From: Nematostella vectensis
Taxonomy: Eukaryota; Cnidaria; Anthozoa; Actiniaria; Edwardsiidae
Length of the DNA: 64,000 nt
Assembly (NCBI RefSeq): GCF_932526225.1
Contig: NC_064036.1
Span: 16,576,953 to 16,640,952, forward strand
Direction: 5' to 3'
Shown: positions 34,041-44,929 of the stretch, in pieces
How positions within the stretch are numbered: position 1 is the stretch's first letter
Layout of the letters: each line of letters starts with the position of its first letter
Notes under the pieces: model-generated
Database searches by the model: none
Told to the model about the DNA's origin: nothing
Seen by the model: the letters and a program-made list of their open reading frames with translations, nothing else
Program-made: the position numbers and the translations under genes

Positions 34041-35440
34041 CAGTTGTTTTGTATCATTTTCCTGAATGCAAGAGGCCAAGCTGACATGATGCCTACAACA
34101 TGTGCTTGGGCCTCATTCCAGTAGTGACGGAACCTCAGCTGGGAGAATACAGGCAGAAGCAGGAACCATGTAACTTCTCTGGCTAAACCGTTGCCATATC
34201 TGGTTGCATCGTTGTATAACTGAAGGAGGGGGCCAAACAGAGTAAACATCTCCGAGTGATATATGAAGTTGGTATCTGTTATAGAGAAGCTATTCAGAAA
34301 TTTCTTGAATGAGTCAAGCAGTACTTTATTGTGACGTCCATGTTTTTCGAGGGAATTTTTGAGAGCTTCAGGACTCAGAAAAGAGCTTGGATGCCTTGAA
34401 TTCCTGGACAGCTGCCTTCCCATATGCAATGAAGCATACCTTCCAGCTTCTTTGATATCCGGACGATTCTGTTTTTGAAATTTCTTAGTCCCAAATGCTT
34501 CTTTTGTTAGTTTTTTACGGTTCAGAACTTTGGTGACCAGATGATGCCCACTTGTTGGTATTTCTTTGCCAACTCTGCCACTTGATCATCTGTCTTCCTT
34601 TTCTCATTCAGTTTGCTCTCGAAGAAAAGTTACTATTTCTCAAATTCATTGCTGTTGACATGCTGAGCGGATCAGGTAATTTTGAGAAAGTTGGCCCGCT
34701 GATCAACGCATAATTATCAGCCAGCAGACTACACATTTCAGTACTTTTGGATAGCACTGCAAGATGTAGTGGATACAATCCACAACCCTCCTTGATGTTT
34801 GGGTTAACTCCAGCCGCAAGGAGTACTCTTATCATTGGGAGGTTTTTAGACTCGACTGCATAGTGGAGAACTGTTCGATCAAGGTGGTCCTGTGCAGTTT
34901 CCCACCATCTGTTCGTAGCAACTTATTGATTAACAAGTCCATTTCTGCCTCAGAATTTTCTGCTTGGATAGCATCCCAAATCGGCTTGGTTAGCTTGTCA
35001 CAGGTCTTCTTAAATTGACCATCTTTTTTCTGGAAGTGTTTAACTTTGGCAGATGAAGCAGAGCTTTCTGTTGGTTCTTTCTCTTGCTGGCTTTGCCGAG
35101 CCCAATCATCTTCATTATCACCGAGTCACTGAAGCTTGTTTGCATGGTGGCACCACCAATCTGCTTTGGGGCATCAACAGCAGTGCTTTTTTTTCAAATA
35201 ATGCCATCTCTTCTCTGTGCAGGTGCATCATTGTTAGCAATTAAATATGATTTCTTTCTCCCTTGACATTGAATAAATTACTCCTTCCATTAAACTCCAG
35301 CGTTTCTGCATTATGAGGTCTAGAATCCCAATTGCTTTGCGCAATTCCTCATGAATGGAAGCTGTCCCTGGTAATGTAGAGTTATCTTCCAGGGAGAGGG
35401 TCAATATCAAGAGATTCAGTAGGTTCACCTTACTGCTCAT
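33911..35440 (-). pseudogene. Ankyrin-repeat plus DUF6589-like protein, frameshifted
   Basis: The N-terminus starts at 35440 (MSSKVNLLNLL, EELRKAIGILD), followed by a linker (SFSDSVIMKMIGLGKA). Ankyrin repeats follow (DRTVLHYAVES; MIRVLLAAGVNPNIKEGCGL and YPLHLAVLSKSTEMCSLL at 34835-34608). The C-terminal block 34429-34050 (FGPLLQLYNDATRYGNG, VFSQLRFRHYWNEAQAHV, SAWPLAFRKM) resembles the end of DUF6589 proteins, which are multicopy in cnidarians. At least three frame breaks or stops (near 35237, 34850 and 34580) disable it. Adjacent inverted arrays suggest it is the gene of a DNA transposon. Its biochemical activity is unknown. Confidence 0.7.
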
Positions 35441-35461
35441 GTTGAATATTTCTAAGAGTGG

Positions 35462-35540
35462 AGGATGTTACAACGCAAAATGTAATAATTGTTTAACAAG
35501 AAATGTAATAACTTTTCAACGCAAAATGTAATAAAAGATT
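35462..35540. repeat. Subterminal array of aaatgtaataa (right end of ankyrin/DUF6589-like element)
   Basis: Three copies: acgcaaaatgtaataatt, aagaaatgtaataac and acgcaaaatgtaataaaag. The array is in inverted orientation to the one at 33825-34040. It continues after the inserted TTAA element at 40144-40185. Confidence 0.65.
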
Positions 35541-35543
35541 TAA

Positions 35544-36085
35544 GAGTGTATCCAGGAGTGGACCAGGCAAGGGTGATACATGCCATCTCACCGATTTCAA
35601 TGAAACTTGGTCAGATTGAAGTATCCACCCAACAACTCAAACTGCCGAAGTGGTTCAGATTTTGGAATAATCCGGGGGGAGTTATGACCACCCCCCTGGT
35701 TTTTGGCCATAAATTCGGGAAAATCGCCTGAAATAAGTATGAAATGTTGACCCCACTCCTGGTCACGGATTACAAGGGAATTCCATAATGTTTTATGTGA
35801 GTAAAGATCCATCCTTTCTTGGTTCACAACCAAGGTTTCAAATCATTTGGAGAGACAGGTGCCAATCAAGGGCTACACGTGTCTACCATGTCACGCATGG
35901 TTTCGCTGGTCGGGCAAAATAGCTCCATTTCAGTGTCACATATCTCCAATGCGCAACTTTCTTTTCACAAACTGTTTTTACCATCACTCAAAGTTATCTT
36001 TAAACTTAACAAATCCGTAATAAAATTCTCGGGACTTGATATTTTTTTCCAAAAGTCATTATTTTAATCATCCTACTACTCACTG
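35544..36085 (+). repeat. Left terminal inverted repeat of the TTAA element
   Basis: It matches the complement of 39595-40139 with scattered substitutions. Open frames of 78-88 codons that appear in both arms are shadows of this duplication and are not conserved as genes elsewhere in the window. Confidence 0.85.
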
Positions 36086-36719
36086 ATGATGGTATGTAGA
36101 AAATTTCGAATTTCTTATAAAAAAAGCGGTTGTGATTCTTTGGCAACAATTCGCAGCTTATATGTTTGACAATTATACGTTAAGAATAAGTTAAGAACTG
36201 GGTTGCCATGGTTACAACAATAATGGGGGAATGCCAAATCCCATTTTGTTCTATATAAGCAAAACATCAGATATATCAGTTACCAGGGATCAAATTGTTT
36301 ACTTAAAAGTTGTTCACGACCTTATTCTTCTATTAATATAATAACGGCAATAACTACCTTAACCTTCGGTTCGGACGTACACGCCAACGCATATCTCCAC
36401 ATCTACATATATTAGGGCGCTGCAGGGGGTCGTGACATTATCAAGAATGGACAAGAAAAAGGCTGGCGCCATCTTTGATTTGTCAGTAAACTGAATTTCC
36501 TAAAAAAGCTAGAAAAAGGGACAAGGTATGCTAACAATGCCATTCCAGTTGGGAATTTTAGACAAAAATCAGTAATATAGCTGCGCCATGTAACTCATGA
36601 CGTTATAACTCATTTCGATAGCAGCCTGACACTACACAAAGTGAATAAACTACTAAAACAGCAAGGAGTGAATGTCTTTGAGACAGTACATATCTGTGTA
36701 TCTTTAAAGCTCTAGCTCT

Positions 36720-37830
36720 CTCTGGATCTCGAGTCTTGTCTGCATTTGTTCAGCGTTTTGAACAAAGTCCTCTTTGTCCTGGTCGGGACTCAGATTTGCC
36801 TGATCAATGGCCAGTCGCCCACTCCTATAAAGAACAGACAATCGGCTTAAATATCGAGCAATCTGATCTGCGGAAAGCTCCCTTCCTTTTTGAACAGTTT
36901 CTTGCTGCTTGCATCATGAGCTGATTGCATCTTTGCACAGACATCTATAGCAGTCGCTATAGAATCTTGTTGCCTTATGGGTTGTCTTGAGCGCCCAACC
37001 AGCTTGGCGTACAGGGCTGCTAGACGTAGATGGTGCAATCTTGGCGACGTTTCCACTTGGCACTACCCTATGCAAGTAGCTACCAGTCATCTCCTTTGTC
37101 GTTTTATGCCCACTTCTTCTTTATAGTGTGTCGTAAGTAGACTCTCTTTCTTTTCGTAGCAGATGCTTTTCTGTGTCAAGGTGGTTTTGAAGACTCTCAA
37201 AAGACGGGTATGTCTTTATACATCCATCTTCTGGACAGGAGAGTAGGCAGTGGTTGGTCTTGACGAGGTTGCCTGTGGACTGTTGATCTTAGAATGCCAG
37301 TTTGTTGCAGTCTACCAAATGGCAGACAGACAATTAGACGTGTTGCACCCTGGGTTGGCCCGAACCGTCTTAGCTGCTCTGGCGTAAAACGTTTACCAGG
37401 CCCTACTTTGTAGGCTTTCCAAGCTCGGAGATCTCTAGACTCAAAGCAGAAGTTGTTAAGAGCCTGGATATTTTATGGGCTTTCATGGTTTGGCTGTCCT
37501 CGTTGACCTTAGCAACCGCTGCCAGGCATCCTTTTATTCCACCATAAGACTCCATTGCAACCTTCACGCCTTTGCACATTTTATGTCGTTCCCTTCGTTG
37601 ATGAACCTTCAAATGTGGCTCTTGACTGTAGCGGTGCGCTTGTCGCATACATCCTTTTCCGCCTGTGGGTCACTAAAATCATACCTGGCTACGTTTATGC
37701 CTGCACGCTCCCCAATGGAGGGCAGGGACAGGACAAGGTAGGCAGAATGATAACAGCCCGAGGAACGCTTTGGTGAGGTGTGGTTTGTCAGCTTCAAGGG
37801 TTTCAAGGGTGTGCTTTATTCTTGAAGCAA
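36720..37830 (-). pseudogene. C2H2-type cnidarian multicopy protein, decayed
   Basis: The minus strand gives, in order: SDPQAEKDVCDKRTATVKSH near 37660; AMESYGGIKGCLAAVAKVNE then DSQTMKAHKI near 37500; WGPGKRF-like sequence near 37410; LLSCPEDGCIKTYPSFESL then QNHLDTEKH near 37200 (a Cys-x4-Cys...His-x5-His zinc finger); TTKEMTGSYLH; and GWALKTTHKATRF near 36990. I recognise this order from an uncharacterised family that is abundant in anthozoan genomes. Multiple stops and frame breaks are present. It is the only coding relic inside the TTAA element, so it may be its cargo or its own gene; its role is unknown. Confidence 0.6.
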
Positions 37831-38468
37831 CCGCAAACTAGTTTTGTGTACATTCCTCAAATGCACGTATGTACGTTGTGGTATGAAACAGAAGAGTAAA
37901 AATAATACATACTTTAGTCACACTGTAATTTATGGACAGAACATTTTGTTTACAGCTGGTTTCTGTCATGTTTCTCTTTGTGGTGTGCTGTGCGTGTAAT
38001 ATGGCCCCTCCATATAACGACAGGCTACATACGATCATAACAACCAAATGAGATTTATGTACAACGGGCTCTGAGAATTCCTTCGTTAATGCGGCGTTGT
38101 CATGGTAGCAAGGTAAAATGTATATACCTTATCAGAGATGTTACATAAAATATTACACGATCTTTAACATAAAGAGTTGAGTTTTCTATGAGTAACTAAT
38201 CAACGAGGGGCGTAGCGCCGTGTTGACTATTTTGCTCGTAGAATACTACTCGTAGTATACTCCCCTAGCTTTTCAAAGCATCCTTTTTCTACCAATACTT
38301 TTGTTCGAAAGCTTGTGTTTTTTGGCTGCTCACCATCTATCAACAAGTAGAAAGTAAGTCAAAATCTAGTTTGCTTTAACTACGTATATATTACCTCAAT
38401 AGCATCCATACTCTTGGTAATCGCTACGGTCACATGCTATGATTTGCCTTTTTTTAACATACCAGTCT

Positions 38469-38627
38469 CAGGCGCGTACACAGGGGGGTGCGCAGGGTGC
38501 GCGCGAACCCCCCCTTGGCAGCCAAAATGTGGGTCATTTCTTATTAAGGTATCTTCAAACGCTAGGCTTTTTCCATGTTACCTATGACCGCGCACCCACC
38601 CCTCAGCCAATCCTGGGTACGCGCCTG
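38469..38627. mobile_element. MITE with CAGGCGCGTAC ends and 5-bp TSD
   Basis: The ends caggcgcgtacacagg and cctgggtacgcgcctg are inverted, and agtct flanks both sides (38464-38468, 38628-38632). The interior has the ggggtgcgcgcgaacccccc block common in cnidarian MITEs. It is nested in the TTAA element. Confidence 0.8.
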
Positions 38628-38932
38628 AGTCTCGCTATGTTTCTCTTAACTGGCAGGTACAAATTTTATGGCCCAATTCATTATCAGGAGAACCTGGTTT
38701 GCGGTTAGGTTGTTAATGATATCGCTCTTTGCTACATCCTGTGTATAGGATAACTTAGTCAATCAAACCAAACAATCAAAACAAGACAAACCGCCCCCAA
38801 AAGCTTGTGCCTGACTACGCGCTATTCCCCAACGAGACAAGGATTTTGGATTCGCAGAGGTCGCGCAACAACGAATTTGGCTGTAAAAAAAAAATGAAAA
38901 TACTGCGAATGGAATGCGCGCGGCTGTGCACC

Positions 38933-38991
38933 ATTTGTGACTGGATGTCTACCAAAGTCAACAAGACTTTGGTAGACATTCAGTCACAAAT
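38933..38991. other. Near-perfect hairpin, 27-bp stem, 5-nt loop
   Basis: Left arm 38933-38959 pairs with right arm 38965-38991; loop aacaa. The only non-Watson-Crick position is one G opposite T, which pairs as G-U in RNA. Arm core: ctaccaaagtc / gactttggtag. Confidence 0.9.
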
Positions 38992-39009
38992 CATTCACAC
39001 AATCAATCA

Positions 39010-39051
39010 CACTGATCATTGCGTGACAATGCTGTCACGCAATGATCAGTG
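39010..39051. other. Perfect hairpin, 19-bp stem, 4-nt loop
   Basis: Left arm cactgatcattgcgtgaca pairs perfectly with tgtcacgcaatgatcagtg across loop atgc. It lies 18 bp from the preceding hairpin. Confidence 0.9.
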
Positions 39052-39594
39052 AATCGTTCTTGTGTTGACCCCTGGTGTTGACTCACCTAGTACTTATTGT
39101 TTATAAAGAAAGCTGCTTTTTGAAATTATTATAAGCCATACATTTGATTATGTACTACGAGGAACTTGTATTTCAGAAACAAGATGTTTAACAAAAAGAT
39201 GGTGCACCGATTTACCGATGTGCACTACATTAATTTATCGATTTTGCACAAAGAAGATATTTAGGTCCAGTCGTTGAAAAGCGCAAGAAGGATGTATTAG
39301 ATAGCAACACAAGATCATGTTGAGCTTGTAACTAAATAGTTCAGTAGCCTTGAACGAAAAAAACGGCACTACTGGCACAAATGCGCTTTTTACTAAAATG
39401 TTGATTTGAAACTGACATTGTTGCAGTAACGTACATAATTCGTGACGGATATTTATTCGGATATTACCTTCAGTCAACACAGAACTTCATAACTTATATC
39501 TTCTATCATTTTAAAACATATAGGCTGCTAATTGTAGCCCAAGAATCATTACTGCAATATTTTTTTATGTGAAATTTGATTTTTTTATGTACCA

Positions 39595-40139
39595 GAATCA
39601 ATAAGTAGTAAGGTGATTAGAATAATTTTTGTCGGAAAAAATACCAAGTCCCGAGAATTTTATTATGGATTTGTTAGGTTTGAAGATGAGTTTGAGTAAT
39701 GGTATAAACAATTTGTGAAAAGAAAGTTGCGCATCGGAGATATTTGACACTGAAATGGAGCTATTTTGCCCGATCAGTGAAATCGTGCGTGACATGGTAG
39801 ACACGTGTAGCCCTTGATTGGCACCTGTCACTCCAAATGATTTGAAACCTTGGTTGTGAATCAAGAAAGGATGGATCTTTACTCACATAAAACATCATGG
39901 AATTCCCTTGTAATCCGTGATCAGGAGTGGAGTCAACATTTCATGCTTATTTCCGGCGATTTTCCCGAATTGATGGCCAAAAACCAGGGGGGTGGTCATA
40001 ACTCCCCCCGGATTATTCCAAAATCTGAACCACTTCGGCAGTTTGAGTTGTTGGGTGGATACTTCAATCTGACCAAGTTTCATTGAAATCGGTGAGATGG
40101 CATGTATCACCCCTGCCTGGTCCACTCCTGGATGCACTC
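39595..40139 (-). repeat. Right terminal inverted repeat of the TTAA element
   Basis: Inverted partner of 35544-36085; homology ends inward at the ctactcactgat / atcaataagtag block. Confidence 0.85.
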
Positions 40140-40143
40140 TTAA

Positions 40144-40190
40144 CGCAAAATATAATAGCGCAAAATGTAATAACATCAAATGACTATAAA
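40144..40190. repeat. Displaced part of the aaatgtaataa array
   Basis: acgcaaaatataatagcgcaaaatgtaataac continues the array at 35462-35540 on the other side of the TTAA element. Confidence 0.6.
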
Positions 40191-41600
40191 CCTATAAACT
40201 ATAACTTAAAGCTATAACTAAGAAAATAGACGCTATCAAGTAGTGATCAACAGTTGTAGTAGTCCATCTCGAATCGACAGTTGGTCTCGGTCTTTCAAAA
40301 CACAGCAGTGGTTCTGTCAGCAACCTGAGATGGCGAATCCTTCCTAAATCATGGTCTGTAAAGCTGCGATACTATGCGGTTTTGATTGTATACTAATAGT
40401 AATAAATGCAAAGAGAGAGCAAATGTCAACTGCAGGTGAGCTCGCTATCATTGAATTAGGCAATTTCCAGACACAACGCGCAATATGACTGCCAAACCAT
40501 CAAAACTTATTAAAACCCATGTTTTCAAAATTCCCTTCGTATTAAGGCCTGTTACAAATTAATATGCACCCTGGACTTTGTCAATTCTCAGACTGAATTG
40601 TCACACCATACCAACAGAAATCCTTGGAAGATTACATTTTGCGCCGTAACAACTGTAATCTTGTACATTATGTGTTCCTTTCCAAATTCTTCAAAATCGA
40701 GAAAGGACAGCCATGAATCAAATTCACTCATTCATATCACCCATTGGATTGGTGCTTGGGGGCACATGGTTAAGTGATTGACGGAGTAGCTTCAACATAT
40801 GTGAATCTGAATATTGAAGCCAAAGCTACTTGTAGTCATCCATTTTATCTACAATAAAGTAATATACATGCATGAATATACTGTAAATAATTAAAAGAAC
40901 CATTAATTGCTACATGGCAATGGAGTTTCAGAGCAAGCGAAAAGATATTGAATAACAAAATTCTGTTAAAGTTAGAAGACTACTGTCAGATACATCACAT
41001 GTTGCTGGAGTGAAACCCTGAGATGTCACAATTCTATGGAAATGTATGTGCAATAATGTGTAAGATTATAAAACATTCCTCCCTGTTCGATTTAGCAGAA
41101 TTTCTGATTAATGTCAACTAGGGACGATTTCAGCTAATTATCAGACATTCTGTACAACATCGAAAAACATTAAAATTAAGAAAAGGAACACATTTTTCCA
41201 TGTTTCATAGCTTCATGGAACAGTAACACGATTGGGAGGTTAAAGCAACAACAATTACTAAGAAGACACATCCCCTTCTAAGGTGAATGTTTCCACAGTT
41301 ACTTGTTGTTCAACCAGGCTTTCAAGCGTGCTGCAATGAAGCTATGGTCATAGGTGTGCAATGAAGCTATGGTCATAGGTGTTCTATTTCCATTGTGTTT
41401 TGGTAGTTTTACAATGTTAAATTGGAAACAGTTGAGTAAAGCATACAGTATTTTTTGCCAGGAAGGACGACTAATAAAAACAAAATGCCAATAAAAAAAC
41501 ATGACTTTAAAATTTATTGTTCATCAATTTGATAGACTAAGGGTTGATAATATATGACCTGTTTAGTTTTAGATTTAGATTAGATTAGTTATTAATTATA
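40191..41600. other. Intergenic, no supported gene
   Basis: Mostly featureless. A short tandem duplication (tgcaatgaagctatggtcat plus aggtg, twice) lies at 41329-41381. Confidence 0.5.
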
Positions 41601-41735
41601 GATATATCTTAGTCGAAAGGGTGCACTTTATGTGGGGCCAAGCTCTGTTGTGTTTCCCCCACCATTTATATTTAGTTAGTACGATTTAATCTTTTTTTAA
41701 CGGTGAAAGTTTGTAAATAAATAAATAAACCTGTT
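41601..41735 (+). repeat. Probable LINE 3' end relic
   Basis: The sequence ends in taaataaataaataaacc after a block (tttatgtggggccaagctct) resembling LINE 3' UTRs. No RT codons are adjacent. Low support. Confidence 0.3.
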
Positions 41736-41797
41736 TTGAAATTGTCATTTCTTACCTCCACTTTCAGCACACTGAGCGCTCATACATTATTTACAGT

Positions 41798-42395
41798 TCA
41801 TATAGGAATGTCATCCACTGTCACGTCTTCCATCTCTATCTGTGACCCTATCGCTGTACTTGATGACTGAAGTAGGTGTTCTATGCCTTCCAAATTTGGG
41901 ATGATATATATGATATATAATTGGAGATGTAGTAATACAAATAACACATATCTTACAGTATCATGACTCTATTATTAGAGCCATAAAAACCTGCCATTCT
42001 TCAAAGGCCCTGGCTCAAAGGTTTAATGAAAAAGATGACTACACATCAATTACAATTACACTTGTACATACAAGTACCGCTCTCGAACATGTGCACATAT
42101 GTTCGCGAAATTGTTCGCAAAATTAGCGAACAGTTATCGCGAAATTCGCGAACAACATTTGCAAACAGCTGATGACCGGGACAACTCGTTTGATCAATGG
42201 GAAGTCGTAGCGCGTAACCGAAGACCTACTGATACTCACTTAAAATAGTTATATAATTTCTCAGTTTTCCTTTGATTAAGCCTTGTTTTAGCACTTGGTA
42301 ATCCCTGTAGTCAAATGAGTACCAGAACTTTCAGACTTACCATGTAAGTTCATTTCATGGAATGATCTAACGAGCTCATTATTCTCCTCCGCCAT
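41798..42395 (-). CDS. Candidate small three-exon gene, 48 codons
   Basis: Exon 1 (42395-42341) starts with ATG in a CACGATGGCGG context and encodes MAEENNELVRSFHEMNLH, ending at a consensus GTAAGT donor. Exon 2 (42013-41991; ARAFEEWQ) and exon 3 (41866-41798; SSSTAIGSQIEMEDVTVDDI plus PI, stop TGA) are phase-compatible with AG acceptors after pyrimidine-rich stretches. The product is a small acidic protein with no domain I recognise. Exon 1 is the best supported part; exon 2 is very short (23 nt) and could be wrong. The 42396-42770 flank contains no other gene. Confidence 0.35.
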
Positions 42396-42771
42396 CGTGG
42401 ATTTTAAGAAACGAAAAGGTCGTATAATTGAACATAAAACGACCGAACAGAAAACTAAAACTTTAAAACTAATACATTTAGGTGGTCCCTTGTACTTGTG
42501 AAAAAAAGTGAAAAAAGGTAATAAAAACGCTGTATCGCCACTGAGTTCCTTGTCGCTAACCAGTTCCGTTTTAGCATTGTCAAGTACGCTTCCGTTATTG
42601 TACTAATCTTCAAACTCTATGTCATCGTCAGCAATTGTTTCATTTGTTATCTATAATGGTTGTTCTAGCTTACCGTTTTTTGCCTCCTATGCAATCTTTT
42701 GTCTTTTACTCTTGCCTGTTTCGTCAGTAAAGTTATGTCGTCGACTTAAATCCACATACTTTGCTTAATTG

Positions 42772-43735
42772 TTAGAGCTTTGGTATTATCGATTTGGAGG
42801 TTCCAGTCTCCTCAGGAACGTCAAAATCCTGACCTTTGTCGTCCAGAGATAGGAGCTGCCGTAGTCGGCTTGATGGTCTCCTCAAGTATACTTCAAATGG
42901 CGACAGCATCCCGAAGGGGCTGTATGGCGACTCGTTATATAGCTGTTGGTACATCGAAGCGTATCTTTTCCTCCCAAATCCGATGGGATTTTTCGTCTTT
43001 GCCTTGGGTTTGAGGACGAGCTCTTGATCACAATCACGTTAAGGTCCAGACGTACTTTTTTTTACTACGCCGTTAAACTGAAGCCCTTGGTCGCTTTGAT
43101 GGCGACCCGTGTTCTTTGTTGATATCGACTAGATTTCCAGATACCTTTAACGATTTATTGGTCTCGAGTGGTCCAAGAAAGAGAATTTTACTAAAAATGT
43201 ATATTACTGACATTATGTATTTGTATGTTTTGCCATCAATAGTCACGGGGACACTGACCATACTAAATTGGTTGATCTGGTGGCGCTCATGTACTCTCTT
43301 GGCCTTGATATATCGCAATGGAGCCTTGTTTTGTAAGAGGGGCCGTATTTTATTGGGCACTTTCATCTCGTTCAGAGTTCCGTGAATGCGAGGTAAAACA
43401 GCGTAAATGTTACGGATAGAGGGATTGGGTTTTCTGGCACCTTCGCCATTTCTTTCTTTATAGAACTTGTCAACAATTTTCGGGAGCTCTGATTTCTTAG
43501 CTACGATGCATCCTATTCCTGTGTGCACGATACGTTGGACTTTCCTCGCTGTCATTGGGTCAAGGACCTCACGCAGTTCGAACTTGTTGCTTTTCAGCTT
43601 TCTATATACTCGTTGCCATAAAGCTTTGTTTTCTGTTTTAGGCCAGTCTTTCCACGATGCTTCACCACTTAGTAGGGAATACAGGGTATCGTACTCCTTC
43701 GTTAAGGGGCACATTTCTTGGGATGAACTAAACAT
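42772..43735 (-). pseudogene. rve integrase relic (KRBA2/Ginger-like)
   Basis: Minus-strand blocks: an N-terminal region with LDPMTARKVQRIVHTG and FYKERNGEGARK, an integrase core (HQINQFSMVSVPVTIDGKTY, KYIMSVIYIFSK, LGPLETNKS), then after a frame break TQGKDEKSHR and YQQLYNESPYSPFGMLSPFE. The DDE carboxylates expected near MDLVSM and VIDVFSR are replaced (NQF, IYIF), while the Glu of QGKxE is kept. So it is inactive. The subtype rests on resemblance of the pre-core region to KRBA2-like integrases and is uncertain. Confidence 0.7.
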
Positions 43736-44740
43736 AAATAAAGCACAGATCCCATTATTTCATTTCTATGTTTCAAATATTTTCTCCAGTGTCGTTTTGG
43801 TAAGTATAGACCCACATTATCTGTACATTAACGCTAAGAACTCATCGGTGCTATTTCCTCTTGTATATTATAGAGACATGTGAAATCAATGCGCATTGAA
43901 CAAACGGACTCTTAATATAAGCTAATATATGTTAATAAACAAGGGAAACTTTGGATGCTCTCATTTCGCCAAATAATTTATGAATTCAGGCATGTCATCA
44001 TTGTTTTTAAATGTCAGAATTTTGATATTGTCATCAGGCAGTGGCGTCATCACTTGATGTTAAATAAGAAAAAATATAAAATCTCAGCTGCTATAATGAT
44101 CGCTTCTAATAACATTACCCCTGGTGGAGCCAGTGTAGGACAGATAGTCGGAATATATACCCTGTTCCGGACAGAGTAGTACTCTACTTTATCCAGCGGC
44201 ACGTCTCCTTATGCTGAATATAAGGGACTACCAACTCCCCCCCCCCCCCCCCTCGGTCTTCGGTACTGTTCCCCGGGTGTTGGAAACACCATTTAAAACA
44301 GCAGTGTTTGTAATACCGATAACCTACTTGCACCGTACTATAGGTATGGTTTTAGTTGAATCGAATCCATCGAATAGCTTTGAAAATTATAATATACTTG
44401 TCAATGAATTCCCGTTAATAACTGGAGGCTACCACAAGATTCGAGGAAAGTTCTGTCGATAACTCCCAGGAAAGCAGAGCAAATACAATACACCTCTGTG
44501 CCGGTTTCTTCACTTATTAGATTGCTTGATTTTTATATCTATTTATCTCGCGTTGTTTTTGCAGATGGCCGTGTTTTGAGATTCAAAACATTCCCGAAGC
44601 TGGTTCTTGGTTTAGTTGATTGCCCACTGAGCAAAATCCAACTCAATTCTATGTGATAAACACATTGCATGTTTTTATGTAAATAGGTATTAACCTGTTT
44701 GTCCTCATCTTTGTCCTGTTTCTTGGTGCCATCATCCAAG
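43736..44740. other. Intergenic, no supported gene
   Basis: It includes a C-rich run at 44236-44253. No exons recognised. Confidence 0.5.
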
Positions 44741-44786
44741 ATGGCGGCGAAACGTCGAATTTCTCAAAAACGAATAAGAACCTACA
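44741..44786 (+). CDS. Candidate first coding exon at a CAAGATGGCGGC start
   Basis: The ATG is embedded in ccaagatggcggc, the YY1-like start context seen at many animal promoters, and is followed by AAKRRISQKRIRTY and a GTAAGC donor. Downstream exons were not identified because the next 1 kb is retroelement on the other strand. It might instead be part of a retroelement 5' end. Confidence 0.25.
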
Positions 44787-44929
44787 GTAAGCGCATTTTT
44801 TTGTTTTTATATCTAAATATAAGTCCTGGTTGTATTTAGCTTGCAGTTTCCCTTTAAAGAAAATGGAGGGAAAGAATAAAATCGTCCTGTATTCCAATTT
44901 AGTGTAAATGTATGTAGCCATGGGGTCAG

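Larger units (their letters stand above)
35544..40139. mobile_element. 4.6-kb TTAA-flanked DNA transposon with ~545-bp TIRs
   Basis: Outer ends gagtgtatccaggagtgg and its complement (ccactcctggatgcactc) are flanked by TTAA at 35540-35543 and 40140-40143. The inverted arms (35544-36085 and 39595-40139) are highly similar throughout. TTAA targets occur in piggyBac and Kolobok elements, and the GAG start fits the RRG rule described for Kolobok. The interior holds a C2H2-type gene relic, a MITE and two hairpins. No DDE transposase was recognised. It is inserted in the right subterminal array of the ankyrin/DUF6589-like element. Confidence 0.7.

Noticed and set aside
35597-36067. Two ~80-codon frames also present at 39598-40086
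   Set aside because: Shared only because they lie in the inverted arms of one transposon; no sign of coding constraint.
36421-36520. Short minus frame starting at AAGATGGCGCC
   Set aside because: 37 codons then stop, no donor, inside the TTAA element; start context alone is insufficient.
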